DNA from: Pinibacter soli
GTDB lineage: Bacteria > Bacteroidota > Bacteroidia > Chitinophagales > Chitinophagaceae
Direction: 5' to 3'
Length of the DNA stretch: 64,000 nucleotides
Assembly (NCBI RefSeq): GCF_029961145.1
Contig: NZ_JASBRG010000005.1
Coordinates: 372,001 to 436,000, forward strand
Shown: piece by piece, positions 55,316-63,374 of the stretch
Numbering within the stretch: the first letter of the stretch is position 1
Layout: each line of letters begins with the position of its first letter
Made by a program: the position numbers and the translations under genes
The notes under the pieces: model-generated
The model's database searches: none
Seen by the model: only the letters and a program-made list of their open reading frames with translations
What the model was told of the DNA's origin: nothing

Positions 55316-55750
55316 CTAAAATTCCGGTAGCTCCATCAACCACTCCACTCCCCCGCTTTCATTTTTGCAGCAGAAAGTATTGTTGCCGTTTGTTACCATC
55401 ATATAAGTTACCGGCAGTGCCATATTGTATTGAATGATCTGTTGCAATACTTTTTCGTTAACAGGTACGTGCATTGCTTTGCACTCTACCATTAACCAGG
55501 GCTGATGTTGATTGTTATAAACTACGATGTCAAACCTTTTCTTCACTTCGCCAATCAACAATTCACGTTCAAGCGCAATTAATGCAGACGGATATTTTTT
55601 CACCTGCACCATGTATTGTAAAATATTTTGACGCACCCACTCTTCGGGTGTTATCACCAGCCATTTCCTTCTGAATTCATCCCATATTAATTCTTTCCCT
55701 CCTTCCTCCTTTATTTTAAATGGGTGATCGGGAAAAGCAAGTTTTATCAT
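55316..55750 (-). CDS. HsdR_N_2-type PD-(D/E)XK nuclease-fold protein
   Basis: A 144-residue stand-alone protein resembling the N-terminal domain of type I restriction subunit HsdR. The core motif is spread over ELLIGEVKKRFDIVVYNNQ and PWLMVECKAMHVPVNEKVLQ: E, then D, then E-C-K, the PD-(D/E)XK catalytic set. QIIQYNMALPVTYMMVTNGN completes the fold. No helicase, HsdM or HsdS is near, so it is not a full restriction system. Such short proteins are common in Bacteroidota; the function is unknown. Confidence 0.85.
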   Translation of the reverse strand: MIKLAFPDHPFKIKEEGGKELIWDEFRRKWLVITPEEWVRQNILQYMVQVKKYPSALIALERELLIGEVKKRFDIVVYNNQHQPWLMVECKAMHVPVNEKVLQQIIQYNMALPVTYMMVTNGNNTFCCKNESGGVEWLMELPEF

Positions 55751-55768
55751 GTGCCAAACCTAGGAAAA

Positions 55769-55920
55769 GGAACGCAGATTTTTGTTAATTTAAAATTGAA
55801 AATGTGGATGTGACTTTCTTCTCATTTCCCATGTCACTTTCAATTTTCAACCTTCAATTTTCAATGGCAACCCATTTTCAAATCTTAACAAATCATGACA
55901 ATCATGAAAATCTGCGTTCC
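55769..55920. repeat. Nested repeats: TTGAAAATTG pair inside a GGAACGCAGATTTT pair
   Basis: Outer arms are GGAACGCAGATTTTTGTTAA (55769-55788) and TTAACAAATCATGACAATCA continuing to TCTGCGTTCC (55885-55920). Inside are TTTAAAATTGAAAATG (55790-55805) and the TTTCAATTTTCAACCTTCAA region (about 55838-55857). The nesting order is opposite to that at 43161 and 59569. Confidence 0.7.
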
Positions 55921-55949
55921 TTCTTTTCAAATTATTTATATTTACTTGT

Positions 55950-56720
55950 ATGAAAACAAGAGAAGAAATTGTAAACAACTGGTTACCCAGGTACACAGGA
56001 GAGAAATTAGCAAACTTTGGTAAGTACATTTTGCTTACCAATTTCAGCAACTATGTAAAGCTGTTTGCAGAGTGGAACAACGTGGAAATAATTGGACTTG
56101 ACAAACCAATGCAGTGTGCAACAGCAGATGACATCACCATTATAAATTTTGGAATGGGTAGCCCAACAGCCGCCACCATCATGGATCTTTTGACGGCCAT
56201 CGAACCGAAAGCTGTTTTGTTTTTAGGCAAATGCGGAGGCTTAAAAAAACGCAACAAAGTAGGCGATCTGATCTTGCCTATCGCTGCCATAAGAGGCGAG
56301 GGTACGTCAAACGACTACTTCCCTCCGGAAGTTCCGGCACTACCGGCCTTTGCTTTACAGAAAGCAGTTTCCACAACCATTCGCGACTATGCGGTTGACT
56401 ACTGGACAGGCACGGTCTATACCACCAATCGCCGCGTGTGGGAGCATGATGAAGAGTTTAAAACCTACCTGCAAAAAGTAAGAGCATACGCCATTGACAT
56501 GGAAACTGCCACTATTTTTTCAGTAGGATTTTATAATAAAATTCCAACCGGAGCATTGCTGCTCGTGAGCGATTCACCAATGGTTCCGGAAGGCGTTAAA
56601 ACAGAGGAAAGCGATAAAAAAGTAACCGGCGATTTCGTTGAAAAACATATACGTATCGGTATTGATTCATTGAAACAATTGATCAATGACGGGCATACGG
56701 TAAGACACTTGAGGTTTTAG
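55950..56720 (+). CDS. amn: AMP nucleosidase
   Basis: AMP nucleosidase cleaves AMP to adenine and ribose 5-phosphate. The 256-residue protein corresponds to the catalytic domain of the family without the N-terminal domain of the E. coli enzyme (about 480 residues). Motifs are TIINFGMGSPTAATIMDLL, FLGKCGGLKKRNKVGDLILP and AYAIDMETATIFSVGFYNKI with the purine-binding Glu. The short form is usual in Bacteroidota. A GGGCGAAT repeat separates it from the ABC gene 100 bp downstream. Confidence 0.92.
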   Translation: MKTREEIVNNWLPRYTGEKLANFGKYILLTNFSNYVKLFAEWNNVEIIGLDKPMQCATADDITIINFGMGSPTAATIMDLLTAIEPKAVLFLGKCGGLKKRNKVGDLILPIAAIRGEGTSNDYFPPEVPALPAFALQKAVSTTIRDYAVDYWTGTVYTTNRRVWEHDEEFKTYLQKVRAYAIDMETATIFSVGFYNKIPTGALLLVSDSPMVPEGVKTEESDKKVTGDFVEKHIRIGIDSLKQLINDGHTVRHLRF

Positions 56721-56763
56721 GAATGGCCTAACACCAATTGGCTGACAGTGTTTCTGAGCAGCA

Positions 56764-56819
56764 GGGCGAATACAATTAGCCCCTACATTTTCAACTTTCA
56801 ATTTTCCACTTTCAATTAA
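56764..56819. repeat. GGGCGAAT..GCCCCTAC element, copy 3, plus TTTTCAACTTTCAA arm
   Basis: The palindromic core is at 56764-56786. It is followed by ATTTTCAACTTTCAATTTTC units running right up to the ATG at 56820, in the same order as at 28744. Confidence 0.7.
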
Positions 56820-58511
56820 ATGCCCTCCCTTCTTCAAATAAAAAATCTTCATGTTGAATTTACCAACAACGATGCCACCACAAAGGCATTGCATGGGATT
56901 TCGTTTGAAGTGAACAAGGGAGAAATTGTGGCCGTGGTCGGAGAATCTGGTTCTGGAAAATCGGTAACTGCTATGTCTGTGTTGCAATTGCTTCCTTCGC
57001 CTCCGGCAAAATATACAAACGGAGAAATATTGTTTAACGGTGGCGGAGAAAGCGCAGTCAATCTTTTAAACCTGACAGAAAAAGAACTGCGCAACATTCG
57101 TGGCAACAAGATCTCCATGATCTTCCAGGAGCCAATGACATCGTTAAATCCCGTTTTTTCATGTGGACAACAAGTTGCCGAAGCCATACAACTTCATGAT
57201 AAAGTTTCGAAAAAAGAAGCGCTCCAAAGAACGATTGAATTATTTAAACAGGTTCAACTTCCTGAGCCTGAAAAAATAATCAATCGTTATCCATTTCAAT
57301 TAAGCGGCGGGCAAAAGCAACGTGTCATGATCGCGATGGCAATGAGTTGTAGCCCTTCATTACTGATTGCGGATGAACCAACAACAGCTCTCGATGTTAC
57401 GGTTCAAAAAAGAATACTGCAACTCATTAAAGAATTGCAACAAAAAAATAACATGGGCGTTATTTTCATTACCCATGATCTTGGCGTTGTAGCAGAAGTA
57501 GCGGACAAAGTTGTGGTTATGTACAAAGGAAACATTGTTGAGCAGGGGCCAGTTAAAACTGTTCTCCAATCTCCTAAACATCCTTACACACAAGCATTGC
57601 TACAATGCAGACCAGCGCTACATCCCAAAGGAGAACGGCTTCCAGTAATCAGTGACTTTCTTGAACCAAAACAACAAGCGAATCCACCTGCAAAAGTTGT
57701 TTCTGACCAGAAGAAAAAGAGTTCTGAAGTTTTATTGGAAGTTAGAAATCTTACCGTCAAATTTCCTTCCGTTAAAAACTTTTTTGGAAGAACACTTGAA
57801 TATAATACCGCCGTTGACAAAATAAGTTTTGATATTTATAAAGGAGAGACGCTTGGTCTTGTTGGAGAATCCGGATGTGGAAAAACAACATTGGGCAGAA
57901 CTCTCTTACGCTTGCAGGATGCACAAGAAGGCCAAATTATTTTTGAAGGAAAAGATCTTCTGTCTATCGATAAAGATGAACTAAGAGGCAGACGCAAAGA
58001 TTTTCAAATTGTTTTCCAGGACCCTTACTCTTCTTTGAATCCGAGAAAAACTGCGGGAAGTGCCATTACTGAACCACTTCATGTACATGAAGTGCTTACG
58101 TCAACCAGCAAACGAAAAGAACTGGCAATGGAACTGCTTGGAAAAGTAAATCTACAGCCAGAGCATTTCTATCGCTATCCGCATGAGTTTAGTGGTGGTC
58201 AGCGGCAGCGGATCGGTATTGCCAGGGCATTGGCATTGAATCCTGGTTTTATCATTTTTGATGAATCGGTAAGCGCTCTCGATGTAAGTGTACAAGCGCA
58301 AGTACTGAATTTATTAACTGACTTAAAGACTGAATTCAATTTTACGGCCATTTTCATATCTCACGATCTTTCTGTGGTAAAATATATAAGCGACCGTATT
58401 ATAGTTATGCGTAAAGGAAAAATAGAAGAAATCGGGTATGCCGAAGCTATCTATAGTAATCCTCAAAGTGATTATACAGCACAGCTTTTACGTGCCATTC
58501 CTACCGTGTAG
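56820..58511 (+). CDS. Fused dipeptide/oligopeptide ABC transporter ATPase
   Basis: This 563-residue protein holds two ATPase domains in one chain, corresponding to DppD and DppF (as in YejF and GsiA). Domain 1 has Walker A GESGSGKS (about residue 40), signature LSGGQKQR, and Walker [13 protein letters not shown]. Domain 2 has Walker [10 protein letters not shown] (about 347), signature FSGGQRQR and [12 protein letters not shown]. The [16 protein letters not shown] segment following domain 1 is the oligopeptide-family C-terminal motif. No permease or binding protein is adjacent, so they must be elsewhere. The ATG directly follows a repeat arm. Confidence 0.93.
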   Translation: MPSLLQIKNLHVEFTNNDATTKALHGISFEVNKGEIVAVVGESGSGKSVTAMSVLQLLPSPPAKYTNGEILFNGGGESAVNLLNLTEKELRNIRGNKISMIFQEPMTSLNPVFSCGQQVAEAIQLHDKVSKKEALQRTIELFKQVQLPEPEKIINRYPFQLSGGQKQRVMIAMAMSCSPSLLIADEPTTALDVTVQKRILQLIKELQQKNNMGVIFITHDLGVVAEVADKVVVMYKGNIVEQGPVKTVLQSPKHPYTQALLQCRPALHPKGERLPVISDFLEPKQQANPPAKVVSDQKKKSSEVLLEVRNLTVKFPSVKNFFGRTLEYNTAVDKISFDIYKGETLGLVGESGCGKTTLGRTLLRLQDAQEGQIIFEGKDLLSIDKDELRGRRKDFQIVFQDPYSSLNPRKTAGSAITEPLHVHEVLTSTSKRKELAMELLGKVNLQPEHFYRYPHEFSGGQRQRIGIARALALNPGFIIFDESVSALDVSVQAQVLNLLTDLKTEFNFTAIFISHDLSVVKYISDRIIVMRKGKIEEIGYAEAIYSNPQSDYTAQLLRAIPTV

Positions 58512-58531
58512 ATCATGTAGAAAAAAAAGAA

Positions 58532-58547
58532 GGTGGTAGAAACCACC
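58532..58547 (-). terminator. Hairpin GGTGGT-AGAA-ACCACC
   Basis: A 6-bp stem with a 4-nt loop, followed on the minus strand by an 8-nt T-run after CTTC. It suits termination of the minus-strand gene ending at 58665, though 118 nt beyond its stop. Confidence 0.6.
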
Positions 58548-58664
58548 CTCGTAACACATGAGAAAACAATAACTGCCTCGATATTTTAATTTCCGTGCCC
58601 GACAGTTGACCGGAAATATTTTGCAAAATTATCACATAATAGTCATTCGAAATCAGACTACAGA

Positions 58665-59315
58665 TTAATAAATGGAAAAATGTTTTTGCATTACACCGAG
58701 CAATACGGTATTAATGTCATCGTTTCTGTAATTATACCTGAACTCACATTCTTTAACGTGCAGATATAGCATATTCTTGTGCAATCCGCGAAACTTTACC
58801 ATTCTATTTTTGGTATCGTTCCAAAAACAAAAGATGTCGTCCTCAGCCACATCACTACTGTTTTGAATGCTGAATAGTTTCCAATTCTTGAAATCAGCTA
58901 CGGCATGGAAGTTTTGCAGCCTGTATTGATCGAGGCTGTGATCATTACTTACCATTTGTCCATTACCGTTTTCAGGCTTTTCTTTCCGTTCCAGTGAGCT
59001 GGCAAAAACCTTTCCATTGTGCCAATGAAAACCGTAGAGCGTCTGGTGCCGTTCTGGTCCATTTTCATAGTCGTCGCTTTCCTTTTTGAGGTAAACAACT
59101 GAATGGTTTTTTGAATAATTGGAAGATGGGTTCTTTTCCTCACAATGTCTGGCTATACGCAGGCGAATAGTTCTGAAATAATTGTTTACGGTAACCCTAC
59201 TAACTCCTGTGAGGTTTGCTATCTGTGTAGCAGTGAGGTCTTCGGAGAAATAGCGAAGAATATCCTGGCTTTTTCCTTCAGATAAGTGGGCTCCTTTTAG
59301 CATACTGTTCTTCAT
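58665..59315 (-). CDS. IS1595-family transposase-derived protein with lost catalytic residues
   Basis: The 216-residue protein starts at ATG 59315 (MKNSMLKGAHLSEGK); a TTG-initiated form with 15 more residues is also open. The N-terminal part (SQDILRYFSEDLTATQIANL and VSRVTVNNYFRTIRLRIARH) matches the HTH region of IS1595/ISXO2 transposases. The C-terminus (RMVKFRGLHKNMLYLHVKE, then CEFRYNYR) matches their end. Between these, the DES motif around the first catalytic Asp reads KKES, and the GIENFW motif that holds the third acid reads DDIFCFW. The middle aspartate may survive as ND in MVSNDHSLDQY. The frame is intact and no terminal inverted repeats were seen, so domestication is likelier than an active IS. 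Confidence 0.75.
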   Translation of the reverse strand: MKNSMLKGAHLSEGKSQDILRYFSEDLTATQIANLTGVSRVTVNNYFRTIRLRIARHCEEKNPSSNYSKNHSVVYLKKESDDYENGPERHQTLYGFHWHNGKVFASSLERKEKPENGNGQMVSNDHSLDQYRLQNFHAVADFKNWKLFSIQNSSDVAEDDIFCFWNDTKNRMVKFRGLHKNMLYLHVKECEFRYNYRNDDINTVLLGVMQKHFSIY

Positions 59316-59568
59316 TTCCGGGTAGTTCAGGTGTAGTTTTACGAAAAATTTCGCACTCAAATTTTTTACTAATTCACTGCAGCAAAAACATAAAATACAT
59401 CAACGGATTATTTTATGGGTTGAGTGAACATACAAGATCATTTTATAATGTATGACGCAATGAATTAAAAAATGTTACAGCAAATGTTGACAATGATCAA
59501 GGCAAAAACGTTGGATGGCAATTAAGAAATAATCTGCGTGTTTTTGGGAGGATGAGCGGTAGGAAAAG

Positions 59569-59754
59569 AATTGAAAATTGAAAGTTGAAAAATGGAGAAC
59601 GGAACGCGGATTTTCATGATCGTCATGATTTTTACGATTCCAAAAACAGCAGCCTCAATCGGCAACTAAAAAAATCTTAATCAATCATCAAAATCATGAG
59701 AATCTGCGTTCTATTCTTCCCTCATTTTCAACTTTCAACTTTCAATTTTCAATT
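59569..59754. repeat. Nested repeats: GGAACGCGGATTTT pair inside a TTGAAAATTG pair
   Basis: Outer arms are AATTGAAAATTGAAAGTTGA (59569-59588) and TTTTCAACTTTCAACTTTCA, continuing to 59754. Inner arms are GGAACGCGGATTTTCATGAT (59601-59620, to about 59639) and AATCATGAGAATCTGCGTTC (59692-59711, from about 59673). It lies between the IS1595-like gene and the FAA hydrolase gene. The remaining 200 bp towards the transposase-like gene show no other gene. Confidence 0.7.
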
Positions 59755-59790
59755 AAAAAAAGGCAAGCGCCCCTGATGGAACGTTTGCCT
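59755..59790 (-). terminator. Terminator of the FAA hydrolase gene
   Basis: GGCAAGCG (59762-59769) pairs with CGTTTGCC (59782-59789), one G-U. On the minus strand it is followed by a T7 run. Confidence 0.65.
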
Positions 59791-59812
59791 TGCTAAAAAA
59801 ATTAAAGATCCA

Positions 59813-60424
59813 CTATTTAACCTCAAGCTGAAACATGCTTTCATTTTCGAGGAATCCTTCCAATTCATCCCCTACTACCACTTCTCCTACTCCTGCTGGT
59901 GTACCTGTAAAGATCAGGTCGCCGATATTTATTGAAAAGTAGTTAGAGATATAGGCCACTACTTTATCAAAATTGTTAATCATAAGTCCGGAGTTGCCTT
60001 GTTGCACAATCTCTCCATTTTTCTTTAATGAAAAATTGATGTCCTTTTTGCTTTTGACATTCGTGAAAGGTATCCATTTGCCGATGGCAGCCGAATTATC
60101 CCAAGCTTTTGCCTTTTCCCAAGGGAGACCCTTTTCCTTTAATTCGGTCTGAATGTCGCGGGCAGTGAAGTCAATACCTACAGTTACAGCGTCGTAGTAT
60201 TTACTGGCAAATCTTTCCTGAATGTATTTACCGTTTTTATTTATTCTCAGAACGAGTTCGCATTCGTAATGTAATTCGTTGGTAAATTCAGGGTAATAGA
60301 AAGGAGTATGCGCCTGTAGCAAGGCACTTTTGGGCTTCATAAAAATAACTGGCTCGTCTGGAACCTCATTTCCCAACTCCTGGGCATGCGCTACATAGTT
60401 ACGGCCAACACAGAATATTTTCAT
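59813..60424 (-). CDS. Fumarylacetoacetate hydrolase family protein
   Basis: A 203-residue enzyme of the FAH superfamily, which hydrolyses or decarboxylates beta-keto acids and acylpyruvates using a divalent metal. The ATG at 60424 (MKIFCVGRNYVAHAQELGNE) is chosen over a TTG two codons upstream. It shows PVIFMKPKSALL, the metal ligands E-x-E in HYECELVLRI, and DFTARDIQ with the Asp ligand. KAWDNSAAIGKW and IFTGTPAGVGEVVVGD also match. This short single-domain form is close to acylpyruvases. The true substrate is unknown. Confidence 0.9.
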   Translation of the reverse strand: MKIFCVGRNYVAHAQELGNEVPDEPVIFMKPKSALLQAHTPFYYPEFTNELHYECELVLRINKNGKYIQERFASKYYDAVTVGIDFTARDIQTELKEKGLPWEKAKAWDNSAAIGKWIPFTNVKSKKDINFSLKKNGEIVQQGNSGLMINNFDKVVAYISNYFSINIGDLIFTGTPAGVGEVVVGDELEGFLENESMFQLEVK

Positions 60425-60466
60425 ATTCAATAAAACGGTTTAATGATTTAATAATCATGTTTAAAA

Positions 60467-60478
60467 GGGGCTAGCCCC
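60467..60478 (-). terminator. Small palindrome GGGGCTAGCCCC after pth
   Basis: A 12-nt perfect palindrome followed on the minus strand by TTTTAAAC, 67 nt after the pth stop. The stem is very short, so it is a weak candidate. Confidence 0.35.
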
Positions 60479-60544
60479 ATCGGTTAGTATCTCGGATATT
60501 GAATAGAAAAAGTTATCGCGAAAATAAAGATTCGCTTTTATATC

Positions 60545-61123
60545 TCATAATGAGAAGGTGAGTTTGTTATAAAGATTCATCGTTTGATCGATGCCCACTT
60601 GTGAATAAGTTTCAATCAGTTCTACGCAACTGTTTACTTTTTTTACCACCAGCGGCCACTCGTCAGACGTCCATTTTCCTAATACAAAGTCAACTTGCCT
60701 TCCTTTGGGGAAATTATTACCTATTCCGAACCGTAACTTAGGAAAATTGTCTGTGCCTAAATGTTCCTGAATACTTTTTAATCCATTATGACCGGCATCG
60801 CTTCCGCTTCCGCGTAATCTTATTTTTTCAAGTGGCAATGCGAGATCATCTACAATCACCAGTATGTTCTCTATTCCTATCTTTTCCTTATCCATCCAGT
60901 ATTTCACCGCTTTCCCACTTAGGTTCATGTAAGTGGTGGGCTTTACACAAATGAATATTTTTCCTTTCCATCTTATTTCAGCAACATCTGCAAGGCGGTC
61001 CGACCGGAAAGAAACCGAATGTTTGCCAGCAAATGTATCTAACACATCAAAACCAATATTATGCCGTGTAAGTTCATATTCGGCTCCTATATTACCTAAC
61101 CCGATTAGGAGAAATTTGTTCAT
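60545..61123 (-). CDS. pth: Peptidyl-tRNA hydrolase
   Basis: Pth frees peptides from tRNA after aborted translation. The ATG at 61123 gives 192 residues and the standard MNKFLLIGLGNIGAEYELTR; 22 further in-frame codons upstream belong to a repeat-like tract. Catalytic His is in TRHNIGFDVLD. KPTTYMNLSGKAV, VIVDDLALPLEKIRLRGSGS and GHNGLKSIQ match the family. It lies downstream of rplY on the same strand, but a strong terminator stands between them, so it probably has its own promoter. Confidence 0.96.
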   Translation of the reverse strand: MNKFLLIGLGNIGAEYELTRHNIGFDVLDTFAGKHSVSFRSDRLADVAEIRWKGKIFICVKPTTYMNLSGKAVKYWMDKEKIGIENILVIVDDLALPLEKIRLRGSGSDAGHNGLKSIQEHLGTDNFPKLRFGIGNNFPKGRQVDFVLGKWTSDEWPLVVKKVNSCVELIETYSQVGIDQTMNLYNKLTFSL

Positions 61124-61259
61124 TTGGAGATTTAATATTTCAGATTTGGCATTTGAAATTTGAAATTGTCTTATTGCAAGCTCTTCCAAATTATTTTGCA
61201 GTAAGGAAATTCTGGATCAAATCTCAAATCTAAAATTTCAGATATTATTTTTCTAATGA

Positions 61260-61290
61260 AAAAGCCCGGTTGTACAAATAACCGGGCTCT
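61260..61290 (-). terminator. Terminator of prs-rplY
   Basis: AGCCCGGTT (61263-61271) pairs with AACCGGGCT (61280-61288) around an 8-nt loop; on the minus strand a T5 run follows. Confidence 0.85.
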
Positions 61291-61306
61291 ATTGAAATGA
61301 AATTAT

Positions 61307-61888
61307 TTATTTCTTTCCTTTTTCCGCGCTCTCTTCTTGTTTCAACTGACGAGTCATAACAATTGAAGCGATAGGAATACGTGGAGAGTTCATAAATTCG
61401 TAGTTCTCAGCCACAACATCTTCAACACGAATGTTTTCGTTAAGCTCCAGGTTAGTGATATCTACCTGAATATTTTCTTTCAAATATTTAGGGTAAGTTT
61501 TCACTTTCAAAGACGCCATTTTCACAACAAATTTACCACCGGCTTTAACACCTGCAGCGGCTCCTGTAAATTCAAGAGGCAGAGTTGCTACTACTTTCTT
61601 GTCTTCTACCAGTTCCATAAGGTCGATGTGGATCAATTGGTCTGAAACTTTGTCAAATTGCAGATCTTTCAAAATGCATTTGTAAGAGTTACCGTCCAAT
61701 TTTACTTCAGCGATCAAGAATTCACCTGTGTAAACAAGACCTTTAAGCGCAGTTGCCGGAGCAGAGAAACTAATCTCTTTCGCACCCCCGTAAATTACAC
61801 CTGGCACTTTCTCCTCAGAGCGAAGTTGGCGGGTGGCTTTTTTGCCAATTTCGGTCCTGAGTTGTCCTTCGATTGTAATCGTCTTCAT
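61307..61888 (-). CDS. rplY: Ribosomal protein bL25 (CTC type)
   Basis: bL25 binds 5S rRNA. The 193-residue form has the N-terminal 5S-binding domain (IEGQLRTEIGKKATRQLRSE and VPGVIYGG) and the C-terminal TL5/CTC beta domain (EFTGAAAGVKAGGKFVVK, KVKTYPKYLKENIQVDIT). It ends in a charged KQEESAEKGKK tail. It begins 20 bp after prs, the usual prs-rplY pairing, and ends at a strong terminator. Confidence 0.95.
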   Translation of the reverse strand: MKTITIEGQLRTEIGKKATRQLRSEEKVPGVIYGGAKEISFSAPATALKGLVYTGEFLIAEVKLDGNSYKCILKDLQFDKVSDQLIHIDLMELVEDKKVVATLPLEFTGAAAGVKAGGKFVVKMASLKVKTYPKYLKENIQVDITNLELNENIRVEDVVAENYEFMNSPRIPIASIVMTRQLKQEESAEKGKK

Positions 61889-61908
61889 TTTTATTTTGTT
61901 TTAAATTT

Positions 61909-62859
61909 CTACTTATCTCTTCTTTGCGAATGGATGAAGAGGCTGGTGATACTTTGATGCTCAAATGCATTTCTAATCGCTACCGCAAACAAATTTGCAA
62001 CTGACAAAACCTTGACTTTGTCTATTTGCTGTTTTACCGGTATGGTATCACAAACTACCATTTCTTCCAACACACTGTTTTGAATGTTTTCATATGCTTT
62101 ACCACTGAAAACAGGGTGTGTACAAAGAGCTCTTACGCTTTTCGCGCCTTTATCTATCAACAATCCGGCACTTTTTGTTAATGTACCGCCTGTATCACAA
62201 ATATCATCTATCAATACTACGTTCCTGTTCGTTACATCTCCTATCACTACCATGCTTGCTATTTCGTTTGCACGTTTACGGTGCTTATCACAAATCACCA
62301 TTTCGGCGTTAAAATAGCTGGCAATTTCCCTTATCCTATTGGCACTACCCACGTCAGGGGCCGCAAAGGTAAGGTTTTCGAGGTTTAATTGCTCTATGTA
62401 AGGAATAAAAATTGCCGAACTGTCAAGGTGATCTACCGGAATATCAAAGTATCCCTGAATTTGTGGAGCGTGTAAATCCATGGTAATTACCCGGTCAGCA
62501 CCTGCCGCGGTAAGCATATTGGCAACCAATTTGGACCCGATAGCTACGCGGGGCTTATCTTTTCTATCCTGTCTTGCATAACCATAATAAGGCATTACAG
62601 CGATGACTTTCTCTGCGGAAGCTCTTCTGGCTGCATCAATCATTAACAAAAGTTCCATTATGTTATCTGTTGGCGCACAGGTACTTTGAACCAAAAAAAC
62701 AACATCTCCACGAATACTTTCATTAAAAATTGGCTGAATTTCTCCATCGCTGAACTTCTGGATGGTTACTTTTCCAAGAGGAGCTCCGAACTTCTCCGCA
62801 ATTTTTTCAGCCAGGTATTGCGAACCTGTTCCGGAAAATATCTTAGCTGAACTCTGCAT
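61909..62859 (-). CDS. prs: Ribose-phosphate pyrophosphokinase
   Basis: Prs makes PRPP from ribose 5-phosphate and ATP for nucleotide and amino-acid synthesis. The 316-residue protein has FSDGEIQPIFNESIRGDVVF, YYGYARQDRKDKPRVAIGSK, the metal-binding DLHAPQIQGYFDIPVDHL and the PRPP loop VVLIDDICDTGGTL. The length matches class I enzymes. It heads the prs-rplY unit. A candidate -7 element lies 22 nt upstream. Confidence 0.96.
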   Translation of the reverse strand: MQSSAKIFSGTGSQYLAEKIAEKFGAPLGKVTIQKFSDGEIQPIFNESIRGDVVFLVQSTCAPTDNIMELLLMIDAARRASAEKVIAVMPYYGYARQDRKDKPRVAIGSKLVANMLTAAGADRVITMDLHAPQIQGYFDIPVDHLDSSAIFIPYIEQLNLENLTFAAPDVGSANRIREIASYFNAEMVICDKHRKRANEIASMVVIGDVTNRNVVLIDDICDTGGTLTKSAGLLIDKGAKSVRALCTHPVFSGKAYENIQNSVLEEMVVCDTIPVKQQIDKVKVLSVANLFAVAIRNAFEHQSITSLFIHSQRRDK

Positions 62860-62880
62860 ATGGGGAATAAATTGATGCGA

Positions 62881-62888
62881 CGAAGATA
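62881..62888 (-). promoter_or_regulatory. Candidate -7 element TATCTTCG for prs
   Basis: On the minus strand TATCTTCG differs from TAnnTTTG at one base; the ATG follows after 21 nt. Confidence 0.4.
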
Positions 62889-62973
62889 AAAACTTAGCAG
62901 AGAATCAACGAACTAAAAGGTGGGAATTAGGAATTAAAATTGGGGTTACCGTGAAAAACTGCATTTGTTGTGG

Positions 62974-63027
62974 AAAAAATTTTCCCTTTGAAATGCAATC
63001 TTTTGGGAAGACGCTCTCAAAGGGAAA
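62974..63027 (-). terminator. Terminator of the small membrane protein gene
   Basis: TTTCCCTTTGA (62981-62991) and TCAAAGGGAAA (63017-63027) are exact reverse complements. On the minus strand the hairpin is followed by ATTTTTT. Confidence 0.65.
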
Positions 63028-63080
63028 TAAAATTTGTGTGTAAAAACTTAAAAATAAATGATCATTTTGGTTTTTGAATC

Positions 63081-63260
63081 CTATTTAACTGATGCTAATG
63101 CTTGCGTTTCGGTCGCCTTAACGGGTGACGATTTTGAATTAAACGCATAAAAAATAGAGGAACAAACGAAAATTGAGAAAAAAAGCGCTACAAGATAGAT
63201 GCCTGCGCAAAAGAAAAGGGACTGCATTCCCCCGAGTTGGTTTACGTTTTTGCTTTTCAT
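63081..63260 (-). CDS. 59-residue single-span membrane protein
   Basis: The ORF starts MKSKNVNQLGGMQSLFFCAG and has one long hydrophobic stretch (FFCAGIYLVALFFSIFVCSS, about residues 16-35). A polar tail follows (NSKSSPVKATETQALASVK). A terminator follows the stop, and the gene lies between prs and radC in a gap of over 500 bp. This supports a real small gene, but no family is recognised. Confidence 0.6.
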   Translation of the reverse strand: MKSKNVNQLGGMQSLFFCAGIYLVALFFSIFVCSSIFYAFNSKSSPVKATETQALASVK

Positions 63261-63374
63261 GGATGTTGAATTTTAGTTATTCTAAAGGATGTTGAATTGG
63301 ACCCAAACGTTTTCGGAAATCTGTTATAATTGCGTTAACGTTTGTGATTCAAATTTATTATCTAAAATTGTTCG

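Noticed and set aside
55180-55437. Open frame of 85 codons across the gdhA 3' hairpin.
   Set aside because: It reads through the palindrome and the antisense of the HsdR_N gene; no family features or start signal.
55316-55750. Type I restriction-modification locus.
   Set aside because: Only the small HsdR_N-like domain is present; no helicase, methylase or specificity gene is in the window.
58665-59360. Active IS1595 insertion sequence.
   Set aside because: Catalytic residues look replaced and no terminal inverted repeats or target duplications were seen around the gene.
60431-60442. TAAAACGGTTTA upstream of the FAA hydrolase gene, similar to the LacI operators.
   Set aside because: The inner bases break the palindrome and there is no clear promoter overlap; kept only as a weak candidate.
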